Shown in pieces: positions 36,675-46,116 of a DNA stretch of 64,000 bases. The position numbers and the translations under genes are program-made. Origin of the DNA: Bacillota bacterium (GTDB taxonomy: Bacteria > Bacillota_I > Bacilli_A > RFN20 > CAG-826). The DNA lies in assembly GCA_030834445.1 (NCBI GenBank), contig JAURFC010000001.1, positions 214,544 through 278,543 of the forward strand. Direction: 5' to 3'. The stretch's first letter is position 1; each line of letters begins with the position of its first letter. The notes under the pieces were generated by a model. The model searched no databases and was not told where the DNA came from. It worked only from the letters and a program-made list of their open reading frames with translations.

Positions 36675-37359
36675 ACCCCTAATTTGTCCAAAATGTCACG
36701 TGGAAGTGGATGAATCCCATTCCCATTGCCCGGTTTGTGGTCGATTTTTAAAAGACGTTTCTCATACAGAAAAGCAATCGATCTATCCTACCCCCAATTA
36801 CAAGGCACTTGAACGAAAAAATTCGACAATTCTTCAATCGATTTTTGCCTTTCCGTTATTATCTGCGCTTCTTGTGACCCTTCTGATTGATTTGCTCTTG
36901 ATTCGCAATAATTTTGGCACGAGTTTTCTTGTGACATTTATCGTGTTTTATTTATGGATTTTTATTTATCAGACACTCTTATCCAATCAAGGCGTTGGAG
37001 CAAAAATTCTTTGGCAAATCCTCGGTTTAAGTCTTTTGTTATTAATGATTGGCTTTGTCACTGAACGCACCTTAAATACGTGGCCCCTTCAATACGTAAT
37101 TCCTATTTTAATGGGGGTCGCCAATATGTTATTTTTTATCATTGTAACTATCCAACGACGCACGGATGTCATCCTCTTTCAATCGTTCGTAATGAGTTTA
37201 TTGTCCATGGTTCCCTTTGGCTTGTATTTATTCGCACTCAATGCAGAGCAAATTCCCGGATTTATTGCCTTTCTTCTTGGACTGATCAATATCATTGCCT
37301 TATTCACCTACTTACGGAGAAAGTTTTTCGCGTATATTCAACGCTGGTTACACATATAA
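36667..37359 (+). CDS. Zinc-ribbon membrane protein, DUF6320-like
   Basis: 230 aa from ATG 36667, which follows a strong GGGAGGAAG site; the frame is open 30 bases further upstream. The N terminus carries a CPKC...CPVC zinc ribbon (C7, C10, C21, C24), then a 35-residue linker and six hydrophobic segments. This architecture is that of DUF6320 proteins, which commonly accompany the preceding condensation-like acyltransferase. No enzymatic motif is visible. A bidirectional terminator ends the operon. Confidence 0.75.
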   Translation: MSKPLICPKCHVEVDESHSHCPVCGRFLKDVSHTEKQSIYPTPNYKALERKNSTILQSIFAFPLLSALLVTLLIDLLLIRNNFGTSFLVTFIVFYLWIFIYQTLLSNQGVGAKILWQILGLSLLLLMIGFVTERTLNTWPLQYVIPILMGVANMLFFIIVTIQRRTDVILFQSFVMSLLSMVPFGLYLFALNAEQIPGFIAFLLGLINIIALFTYLRRKFFAYIQRWLHI

Positions 37360-37389
37360 AAAAACAAGGACAACCATCCTTGTTTTTTT
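37358..37389. terminator. Bidirectional terminator between DUF6320-like gene and eno
   Basis: CAAGGA / TCCTTG stem extended by an A-run and T-run on both sides, loop of 6 nt. It can end transcription from either strand and lies in the 49-bp gap between convergent genes. Confidence 0.88.
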
Positions 37390-37408
37390 CATCCATTTCT
37401 AAAGTGAT

Positions 37409-38734
<1,326 letters not shown>

Positions 38735-38736
38735 TT

Positions 38737-38742
38737 ATTATA
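38737..38742 (-). promoter_or_regulatory. eno promoter -10
   Basis: Perfect TATAAT on the minus strand, 29 nt before the enolase ATG and directly after the gltS stop. No clear -35. Confidence 0.5.
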
Positions 38743-38748
38743 TGCTAT

Positions 38749-40233
38749 TTACTTTGAAGTTGGTAGAGAATGACCTGAGTTTTTTTCTTTTTTAGACCGA
38801 CTCAAAAAGAAATGATAAAGGGAGAAAATAGCGATGAGAATGCCTAAAACAATCAATAAGGGAATCCAACCTTGATAAACAATACCCACGAATAAAAGCA
38901 GCGGAAATCCTAAGGGAATGGCCATCGAAGAACCATAGACGATATCATTGGTTGCCGGCGTCTTAAAATAAGGATCTTTTTCGCGTAGTAAAGCTACACC
39001 TGTGGACGCAGTTCCTGTCATCGTTCCAAAGAAAACAAGAAACGCTTCATCGTGATAAGCAGGATAAACACGTTGGGAGACCCAGCGTAAATAACGGTAG
39101 GTTGCCACCGTCCCAACAACCGCAAGTAACAACAAAGTAACAATGAAGCCTGAATCCAAAACGACGGCGATATCAATGGCCATAATACTAGCAATCATCA
39201 TCACATCAAACGCAAGGCCAGCGACCCGATTTAACATAAAATCATTCGTATAAATTCGTTTCATCCACCCACGACGCAATAACGACCGTGTAATTACTTT
39301 ATAAAGCATCGCTAAGAAGACGACAATTATAAAATTAAATCCATAAAGTAATCCAATTAAATTATTGATTAAAAACGCAACGCCCGATGCCAAAATGAGT
39401 TGTTCTAATCCATAAATGACGAACCAGGCCGACAAGTATACAAAGCCAATAATCGCAATTTGAATCGTAAGTTTATCTACCGCGTCTACTAAGGGGATTT
39501 GCCCATTGCCTTCAAGGACCGTGGACTCATTGGCAGCTTCCATCGAGGTTTCTGTCGGTTCAGGTAAACGACCTTTTCGTTTTAAGTCATTTAAATAAAT
39601 CACGCCTCCAACTGAAGCAGCTAAAAAACCAAAGGCTGCAATGGATAAGCCCAGATCGATACCAAATTCAAATTGACCTGCGTTAGCAAAAATGCTGCCT
39701 ACGGACAACGCTTGACCTGGCCCTTGACCGAATCCCATCGGGAGTAAAAAACCGACGAAATTTGGAATATTGCTGAAAATAAAACTCAAGAGTATGGTGA
39801 TCGTGATCCCTAAAATCCCTTGTAATAAATACGAGTTAACAATGACCATGCCACTTTTTACCGCATTGGCTTTTAAACGAACGGGGCCTTCCGTCAATTG
39901 ATCAATTCCTTTTAACGTCAGCGCAGCAAAGCCAATCGCAATCGCATGATACGTAAAACCCGCTAGGACTTCACGGGTAATGAGCGGTGTTTCATCAATG
40001 ATGATGGCAAAACCCGGAATTATGCCACCTGTAAAAAAATATTTTAAAAATAACCCTAAAAAACCCCCGATAACGGCAACAGGAAGCAGTGATTTTTTAA
40101 GCAAAGGGATACGGCGGCGAAGTACGTTCGCCAGAAGCAAGATGGCCATTAAGATACCAAATTGAACAATGACACTCCAAAAAACGTTAAATTCCGAAAA
40201 GGGTGGAAGCGCGTTGGTGAGTAGGTAATGCAT
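38749..40233 (-). CDS. GltS-family sodium/glutamate symporter
   Basis: 494 aa from ATG 40233, chosen for the AAGGAGG site eight bases before it (the frame begins with a TTG seven codons earlier). About ten to twelve transmembrane helices with two inverted halves; conserved GFGQGPGQALSVGSIF in the first half and FFGTMTGTASTGVALLRE in the second are the paired Gly/Ser-rich re-entrant loops of the ESS family. Imports glutamate or a related anion with sodium; the exact substrate is inference. Overlaps the 3' end of the acyltransferase gene by 47 bp. Confidence 0.85.
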   Translation of the reverse strand: MHYLLTNALPPFSEFNVFWSVIVQFGILMAILLLANVLRRRIPLLKKSLLPVAVIGGFLGLFLKYFFTGGIIPGFAIIIDETPLITREVLAGFTYHAIAIGFAALTLKGIDQLTEGPVRLKANAVKSGMVIVNSYLLQGILGITITILLSFIFSNIPNFVGFLLPMGFGQGPGQALSVGSIFANAGQFEFGIDLGLSIAAFGFLAASVGGVIYLNDLKRKGRLPEPTETSMEAANESTVLEGNGQIPLVDAVDKLTIQIAIIGFVYLSAWFVIYGLEQLILASGVAFLINNLIGLLYGFNFIIVVFLAMLYKVITRSLLRRGWMKRIYTNDFMLNRVAGLAFDVMMIASIMAIDIAVVLDSGFIVTLLLLAVVGTVATYRYLRWVSQRVYPAYHDEAFLVFFGTMTGTASTGVALLREKDPYFKTPATNDIVYGSSMAIPLGFPLLLFVGIVYQGWIPLLIVLGILIAIFSLYHFFLSRSKKEKNSGHSLPTSK

Positions 40234-41413
40234 CTTGGTTTCCTCCTTGGGCAATGATGTATTGCAAATAGATTAACGACGCGTACGGCGAGTAAACTCT
40301 GGGAAAGCGGAAGAGTAAGGTAGTTTCTGGATCCACATAAAGGATTAATTTTGTGCGAACTTGAATCGCACACGAACGAAGTTCTTTAGCAGTGTAAAGG
40401 ATCGTTTCATTTCTTAGGATTAATTGTACCCCATTTCGCGACATTTTTAGTTCACAAGATTGAAACGCGGATCGTCGTTTTTCTCCCGCTTTCCAAACGG
40501 AAACAAATCCTGGATAGGTCATGCTGAAATCGGTATGTTCATCAACATAATCGATAAATCGTTTCTTATTTTCCTCATCAAGCGTCATCAAAGTATGTTT
40601 TTTCTGGTGGAAATGAACATAGCCTTGTTCATCATACGTTGCCTGCAACGTGCATTGATGACAACTAAGTACATTGTCATGAGAATAGGTCGATAAAACC
40701 CCTTGACATTGCGGACACGTAAAAAGTAGTTTATGAAGTCCTTCAGCGCATTTTTTTCCTCGATAGTGTGCGAAGGGAAAGACGGATTGATAGGCATTAA
40801 CATCGAGTGCTTCATGCACGATTTGATCAAGTTCTTCTGCAGAAAGCGAAGCATATTGTTCTGGAATTAATCGACGTTTCTCCACTATTGTGGATGGGCC
40901 AAATTTTCGATAATACGCCCAGCGAGGCGCAGATAAATAAAGGCCATGAATATTCAAGAAAATCACCGGCATCCCTAAAAACTTAATCAGACGCCCCATA
41001 CCCGGCGGAATGGAAGCAGGTCCACCATGCATGGAGGCATTCCCTTCAGGAAAGATGGCGATATTGCCCCCTTCATTACGTACGGATACCATCCGTTTGA
41101 CGACGGCTAAATCAGCCATCGACTTACTTTTGGGAATCGGATTGAAGAAAAATTTTAAAAACCAACTTCCTTTCCCAGAATTAAGCAGTTGTTCCGATGC
41201 GACAAAATATAAGGGTTTATCAAATAACATATCGGTAAAAATGATGTCAAATTCTGCGGTATGATTTGCTAAAACTAAATAAGGTCCCCCTTTTTTTAAC
41301 GAAATCTTCTTGCGACGAAATTGATAGTAAATACGAAAAATGGGACCAAAAAAGAAGCGAAATACTTTTAAAAAGAAACCGTGATGCCAGGAAGTATAAC
41401 GCTTTGACTTCAT
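40187..41413 (-). CDS. PlsC-like acyltransferase with C-terminal zinc-ribbon extension
   Basis: 408 aa. The first ~230 residues are a glycerolipid acyltransferase with the HX4D motif NHTAEFD (H51, D56), FPEGN near 122 and a membrane-associated N terminus. Residues about 230-280 carry two CxxC pairs (CPQC, CHQC) separated by 15 residues, followed by a 100-residue domain I do not recognise. PlsC transfers an acyl chain to lysophosphatidic acid or similar acceptors. Start overlaps the stop of the GNAT-like gene (ATGA), so both likely act in one lipid pathway. Confidence 0.82.
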   Translation of the reverse strand: MKSKRYTSWHHGFFLKVFRFFFGPIFRIYYQFRRKKISLKKGGPYLVLANHTAEFDIIFTDMLFDKPLYFVASEQLLNSGKGSWFLKFFFNPIPKSKSMADLAVVKRMVSVRNEGGNIAIFPEGNASMHGGPASIPPGMGRLIKFLGMPVIFLNIHGLYLSAPRWAYYRKFGPSTIVEKRRLIPEQYASLSAEELDQIVHEALDVNAYQSVFPFAHYRGKKCAEGLHKLLFTCPQCQGVLSTYSHDNVLSCHQCTLQATYDEQGYVHFHQKKHTLMTLDEENKKRFIDYVDEHTDFSMTYPGFVSVWKAGEKRRSAFQSCELKMSRNGVQLILRNETILYTAKELRSCAIQVRTKLILYVDPETTLLFRFPRVYSPYASLIYLQYIIAQGGNQDALPTHQRASTLFGI

Positions 41414-42540
41414 GCATCAATGGGGCGAACAAACGCACTTCTTGATTTATGTTGAGTATGCTCGAAATGTTTCCAAAGGGATTGGACGTGTTGATTCGTT
41501 AATAATTCGGGTCCCGTTTCCGCATATTCAATCTTATTTTTAATCGCATTCGTTAAGGCATCGACAAAGATTAACGAAAGTACCCCGCTATCTTTGTATT
41601 TTGGATCCACCGCTACCAAAAGCATATCAAGCACGCGACTTTGCTTAAGTTCTTTGAAAAAGGATAAAAAACCAAAGGGGAATAAATGGCCACGATGTTT
41701 TTTTAGGGCATTGACTGGAGATGGAATCATTAATCCAAAGGCGACAAGATTTTCTTCCGCATCACACACGAGTTGAATGTAATCTAAATTCACTAACGGA
41801 ATATATTGTTTGGCTAACATATCCATTAAATCTTCTTTTACAGGAACATAACCATAAAGATGGTCATAGGTTACGTTCATTAATCGAAATATTTTTTTAA
41901 TATAGGGAGCTAACGTTTTAAACTTTTTATTTTTGACGCGAACCAAATGAAGTTGATTCCGTTCCATGACACGTTGCGATATTTTGGTCAGTAATTCAGG
42001 AATCTTTTCAGGAACTTTAATACGGTATTCGTTCCACGTTGCATCTTTTTGAAAACCATATCGTTCAAAAAAGTCCACATAGTATGACGCGGTGTAAAAA
42101 GTTACGAACATATTTTTTTGTTCAAAACCTTGAGTCAATAAACCTTCTTTGTCTTGATCAGAATATCCCAAAGGACCTGCCATCTCGACAAGACCATGTT
42201 CTTTTCCATACTGTTGAACTGCATCCATGAGCGCGACGAAAACATCATAATCCTCAATGAAATCAATCCGATTAAATCGAATCCTTTTTTCCCGATATTT
42301 TTCGTTGGAAAAACGGTTGATAATTCCGGTCACACGACCAACAATTTTTCCATCTTTCTTGGCTAAAAAACTTTTAAAATCGCAATAAGAACTTGCAGGA
42401 TTTTTTGCGGGCGTTAGATTGTTGATTTCATCTTCAAAGATATAAGGAGTAAAGTAAGGATTATCACGATACAAATGCGCAGGAAAATCAATAAAAGCGG
42501 CTAAGTCTTTTTTGGTTTTAACTTCATGAATTGTGATCAT
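41410..42540 (-). CDS. GNAT-like N-acyltransferase family protein
   Basis: 376 aa. The N-terminal part (about 1-130) has a GNAT-like order (MITIHEVKTKKDLAAFIDFP, then FLAKKDGKIVGRVTGIINRF) and the second half holds a further GNAT-like domain (DMLLVAVDPKYKDSGVLSLIFVDAL). It resembles large bacterial proteins of the YghO type, whose substrates are not well known. AAGGAAG precedes the start. First gene of a GNAT/PlsC/GltS operon; coupling to PlsC suggests a lipid-related acceptor (inference). Confidence 0.7.
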   Translation of the reverse strand: MITIHEVKTKKDLAAFIDFPAHLYRDNPYFTPYIFEDEINNLTPAKNPASSYCDFKSFLAKKDGKIVGRVTGIINRFSNEKYREKRIRFNRIDFIEDYDVFVALMDAVQQYGKEHGLVEMAGPLGYSDQDKEGLLTQGFEQKNMFVTFYTASYYVDFFERYGFQKDATWNEYRIKVPEKIPELLTKISQRVMERNQLHLVRVKNKKFKTLAPYIKKIFRLMNVTYDHLYGYVPVKEDLMDMLAKQYIPLVNLDYIQLVCDAEENLVAFGLMIPSPVNALKKHRGHLFPFGFLSFFKELKQSRVLDMLLVAVDPKYKDSGVLSLIFVDALTNAIKNKIEYAETGPELLTNQHVQSLWKHFEHTQHKSRSAFVRPIDA

Positions 42541-42592
42541 AAAAACTTCCTTACGTATAGTTTAAAGCATTTATGTTTTTTTGAAAATAAAG

Positions 42593-42616
42593 AAAAAAAC
42601 TCACCTGCGTGAGTTT
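42593..42616 (-). terminator. Intrinsic terminator after tRNA-Ser(GCT)
   Basis: Minus strand AAACTCAC / GTGAGTTT stem, 8 bp with a GCAG loop, then a T-run. It begins three bases after the tRNA 3' end. Confidence 0.85.
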
Positions 42617-42618
42617 GA

Positions 42619-42709
42619 TGGCGGAGTAGAAGGGATTTGAACCCTTGCACCGGTTTCCCGATCTAACGGTTTAGCAAACCGTCCCCTTCAGCCTCTTGGG
42701 TACTACTCC
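42619..42709 (-). tRNA. tRNA-Ser (anticodon GCT)
   Basis: 91 nt with encoded CCA and the long variable arm of class II tRNAs. Acceptor GGAGTAG/CTACTCC, discriminator G, anticodon stem ACGGT/ACCGT around TTGCTAA gives GCT, reading AGC and AGU. Located just downstream of proS on the same strand but with its own promoter. Confidence 0.97.
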
Positions 42710-42719
42710 AACGCTACAA

Positions 42720-42749
42720 ATAGTAGCATATTTACGTGGAGGAACTCAA
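42720..42749 (-). promoter_or_regulatory. tRNA-Ser(GCT) promoter
   Basis: Minus strand TTGAGT (42744-42749), 18-bp spacer and extended -10 TGC TACTAT (42720-42728), ten bases before the tRNA. Confidence 0.65.
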
Positions 42750-42750
42750 C

Positions 42751-44187
42751 TTAATAAGCACGAGCAAATAAAACAACGCGTTGGGCTGGTTCCCCGGTAA
42801 TGGCGCACGTATTTTTTAGACCTTGTTGATTAAAAGGAATCACTCGCGCCGTTGCTTGGGCTTTTTCTTTAATGATTTGTTCTACGTCGGGACTGGCGCT
42901 GACGGACAAACGCACATACCCCCCTTTATGATTAAGAATATCAATGAGTTCATCAAGTGAATCCGCATCGGTAATGTGTTGTTCAAGATGGTTTTGTGCT
43001 GCCACTAGCATCCGTTGATGCATGACCTTTAATTCTGCTTGAAGGCTTTCAACGACCGTTGCCACCGCAACCATTTTCTTTTCTTTTGTATCCCGTAAGG
43101 CCAAGACGACCTGACCATTGGCTAAATCACGCGGACCCACTTCAATACGAAGCGGCACACCTTTCATTTCATATTCAGCAAATTTCCAACCAGGCGATTG
43201 GGTAGAACGGTCAAGTTTGACGCGAATACCAAGCTTTTGAATGGATTCAAGCAAGGCCTCTGCGGCCTCTAAAACCCCTTCTTTCTGCATCATAATAGGA
43301 ACAATAACAACTTGAATCGGGGCAACAAAAGGGGGTAACACAAGGCCATTGTCATCCCCGTGAACCATAATTAAACTACCAATCAGACGCGTAGAAACAC
43401 CCCAGGATGTTTGATGCGCATATTGAAGAGTATTTTGACGGTCTTGATAACGAATATTAAAGGCTTCGGCAAACCCTGTTCCAAAATAATGAGTTGTCCC
43501 GGATTGAAGTGACTTCCCATCATGCATGAGAGCTTCAATGGCATAGGTTTCTTCAGCTCCCGCAAATTTTTCTTTTTCTGTTTTTTGACCAGACATAAAG
43601 GGGATCGCTAATAAATCGGTGCCTAGTTGTTCATAAATTTTGAGCATCCCTAACGTTTCTACACGTGCTTCCTCTTCGGTTTCATGAACGGTATGACCTT
43701 CTTGCCATAAAAACTCCGCTCCACGTAAGAAAGGTCGTGTTGTTTTTTCCCAACGAACGACAGAACACCATTGATTATATTTTTTGGGAAGATCGCGGTA
43801 AGAACTAATAATTTTACTGTAATGCTCACAAAATAACACTTCGGATGTCGGACGAATGATAAGAGGATCTTCAAGTTTTTCCTTACCCCCATACGTTGCC
43901 AGTAATACTTCAGGCGCAAAGCCTTCCACGTGCTCTTTTTCTTTGTTAAAAAGCGATTGAGGGATCACCACCGGCATGTAAACATTTTCGTGTCCGGTTT
44001 CTGCAAAACGTTGATTTAAGTACGCTTGAATACATTCCCAAATCGCATAACCGTAGGGACGATAAATAATAAACCCCTTGGTTGAAGAATAATCCATTAA
44101 CTCCGCTTTACGACAAACGTCGGTGTACCATTGGGCAAAATCGACATCGCGGGCAGTAATCGCATCGTTTTTAATTTGTTTTTCCAT
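42751..44187 (-). CDS. proS: Prolyl-tRNA synthetase, archaeal/eukaryal-type (ProS-3)
   Basis: 478 aa. Class II synthetase. The short form without the inserted editing domain is seen: motif 1 region ENVYMPVVIPQSLF, motif 2 WEKTTRPFLRGAEFLWQEGHT, then a Gly-rich motif 3, GSLIMVHGDDNGLVLPP, and a C-terminal zinc-domain-like extension ending in an aromatic tail (FARAY), all typical of the archaeal/eukaryal-like class found in some Bacillota and Mollicutes. GGAG lies seven bases before the ATG. The start overlaps the 3' end of the upstream signalling-like gene by 17 bp. Confidence 0.93.
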   Translation of the reverse strand: MEKQIKNDAITARDVDFAQWYTDVCRKAELMDYSSTKGFIIYRPYGYAIWECIQAYLNQRFAETGHENVYMPVVIPQSLFNKEKEHVEGFAPEVLLATYGGKEKLEDPLIIRPTSEVLFCEHYSKIISSYRDLPKKYNQWCSVVRWEKTTRPFLRGAEFLWQEGHTVHETEEEARVETLGMLKIYEQLGTDLLAIPFMSGQKTEKEKFAGAEETYAIEALMHDGKSLQSGTTHYFGTGFAEAFNIRYQDRQNTLQYAHQTSWGVSTRLIGSLIMVHGDDNGLVLPPFVAPIQVVIVPIMMQKEGVLEAAEALLESIQKLGIRVKLDRSTQSPGWKFAEYEMKGVPLRIEVGPRDLANGQVVLALRDTKEKKMVAVATVVESLQAELKVMHQRMLVAAQNHLEQHITDADSLDELIDILNHKGGYVRLSVSASPDVEQIIKEKAQATARVIPFNQQGLKNTCAITGEPAQRVVLFARAY

Positions 44188-45892
44188 AAATTTTCTCCTG
44201 TTTGATCATCCGTTGTTGTAAGCGATTGAGCATGGGAAGCGTCGGTTGACTCGGTTCGGTTTGCCACGGATGTATAAAATCAGCACTCAAGATTTTAACA
44301 CGATTTACGGGAAGTAAATCGAGTGCCCCTTCCGAATGCACATCAAAGATCATAAAGGGTTTGTTATAGACCGCGAATTCATCAAGAATACGTTTAAATT
44401 GAAGTAACGCTTTTTCATCCGATTCTAAGTATCGGACCCGGCGTGCATCAAGGACAAAAAACTGGCATTGACTATAAATCGAGGAATCTAAATCACGATT
44501 GGTGTCATTTAAAACTAAACCAACGTCTATTTTTTGACGGTGAAAAAGAGAGAATATCGGGGTAATTTCTGCCGAAGGTAAATCCGTTTCCAAGATTTCT
44601 TCTTCATCAAATACAAATTGATGACGATACGGTGTGGATAACACATCATATTCCTTCATCAATGAATCAAGGGGCATTTGAATCGATAAGGGAATCAACA
44701 GTTGTTCTTTGGTTTGAGCGTGAACATCTTGAATCTTTCGAATGTATTGTTCATAAAAACCACGAGCATCATTCGTATTCGAGGCCGCTTGAAGAATTTC
44801 TAAGGTGGAAAGGATGAGTTCTTGCTTCGGTTGAATTTGGACAAGTTGACCGACCGGTGTCATTGTCGAAAATTGCAAGGTAGGACGAAAGCCAAGTTGA
44901 AAATTAAACTTCGCAAATAAATCACGTTGGTTATGTTCACTAACTTGATCTTGGGTGGAACTCATCGGTTGCACCGGATCATACACTAAAAAATTCATGC
45001 TTTTTGAAAACATAAATGCATTCATTTCCCGCGCTTTCAAGATGAGTGCTTTCAAATCATTCGGAAAATATTGGTGTTCAACAATCGATACCGTAAATTT
45101 AACGAGCGATTCAAGGGAATTAATTTCTAAGTATTGAGCAATCATCCGAATAAACGTTTGGGCAATAGAAATATACCCTTGCCGTTCTAGACGTTTGGTC
45201 GACAAAATATAAATATCATTGAGCGTATCAATAATTTGTAATTGATTGGATAAATAAGGAATTAATCGTTCTTTAAATTGGGATAAATAAAACGTTTTAA
45301 ATTGATCATCCAGCGAAGAACGACCAAAGTTGAACGAAATATAGAAAAACGCTCCTTCTTTTTTGCCTAGTTTTTTAGTAATACGGATGGCTTCTTCCGT
45401 GGTTAAAACACGACGCGTCATTCGATTTTGTTTAGGGTTGGGTTTGAGATAGCGTAAAACATACCGATTTAAATTAATAATTTCTTTATTTGCATCGACA
45501 AAATTCACTTCAAAAATAACTTGTTGTTGTTGGCGTTTATCCTTAATGAGATGGGTCTGAAACGTCCAAGGAACATCGTTTTGTTGTTTTAATAGACGCG
45601 TTAACCATAAGGTCAATTCATCACGTTGTTCCGGACGATAGAAACGCATAAAATCATCCATTAAATACGTTTTTACATGACGGCGTTTTCGCATGTCGTA
45701 TTCTTCAACTTTTCCCAATTTAAGATCAAGACGATAAACAAATCCATAATTTAAACGTTGTTGGATGGCCGTAAAATGGTCCTTGGCGTCTTGCTGAAAA
45801 ACAATCAGAAAAAGAATCACCGCGGACGTGATAACACCCATAATCCCTAAGGTAATCCAAAGGAAACTGAGTTCAACAACTTGAATATTCAT
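44171..45892 (-). CDS. Membrane protein with degenerate GGDEF- and EAL-like domains
   Basis: 573 aa. One TM helix (about 9-30), a PAS-like region (40-140), then two domains that resemble GGDEF (165-310) and EAL (330-560) in predicted order and length. The GGDEF signature is replaced by LNDIYIL near 222. In the EAL-like domain, EAL is not recognisable (VGQLVQIQP), the DDFGTG metal loop reads NDTNRDL near 458, and the lKiD-like strand reads FFVLDARRV. Neither synthesis nor hydrolysis of cyclic di-GMP is expected. Assignment is by pattern only. It is translated with proS (17-bp overlap), an unusual partner. Confidence 0.5.
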   Translation of the reverse strand: MNIQVVELSFLWITLGIMGVITSAVILFLIVFQQDAKDHFTAIQQRLNYGFVYRLDLKLGKVEEYDMRKRRHVKTYLMDDFMRFYRPEQRDELTLWLTRLLKQQNDVPWTFQTHLIKDKRQQQQVIFEVNFVDANKEIINLNRYVLRYLKPNPKQNRMTRRVLTTEEAIRITKKLGKKEGAFFYISFNFGRSSLDDQFKTFYLSQFKERLIPYLSNQLQIIDTLNDIYILSTKRLERQGYISIAQTFIRMIAQYLEINSLESLVKFTVSIVEHQYFPNDLKALILKAREMNAFMFSKSMNFLVYDPVQPMSSTQDQVSEHNQRDLFAKFNFQLGFRPTLQFSTMTPVGQLVQIQPKQELILSTLEILQAASNTNDARGFYEQYIRKIQDVHAQTKEQLLIPLSIQMPLDSLMKEYDVLSTPYRHQFVFDEEEILETDLPSAEITPIFSLFHRQKIDVGLVLNDTNRDLDSSIYSQCQFFVLDARRVRYLESDEKALLQFKRILDEFAVYNKPFMIFDVHSEGALDLLPVNRVKILSADFIHPWQTEPSQPTLPMLNRLQQRMIKQEKIYGKTN

Positions 45893-45995
45893 CGTGGTTT
45901 TCTCTAGGTAAATTATAGGGTTTTAGTGTGGAAATAACAACCGAACATTGTCGATACAGTTTTGTTCTTTCTCACCTAATCCTAGGATTTTTTTA

Positions 45996-46004
45996 TGCTA
46001 TAAT
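45996..46004 (+). promoter_or_regulatory. tRNA-Ser(CGA) promoter (extended -10)
   Basis: TGC TATAAT ten bases before the tRNA; no -35. It appears to be the only promoter for both the tRNA and the following CDS. Confidence 0.65.
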
Positions 46005-46013
46005 TCCGATGAC

Positions 46014-46104
46014 GGAGAAATACCCAAGTGGCTGAAGGGGTCAGTTTCGAAAACTGATAGGAGGCGCAAGTCTCGCGAGGGTTCAAATCCCTCTTTCTCC
46101 GCCA
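46014..46104 (+). tRNA. tRNA-Ser (anticodon CGA)
   Basis: 91 nt with encoded CCA and long variable arm. Acceptor GGAGAAA/TTTCTCC, discriminator G; stem TCAGT/ACTGA closes TTCGAAA, giving CGA, which reads UCG. The next CDS begins 12 bases after the CCA and no terminator intervenes. Confidence 0.97.
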
Positions 46105-46116
46105 TCATCAACAACG

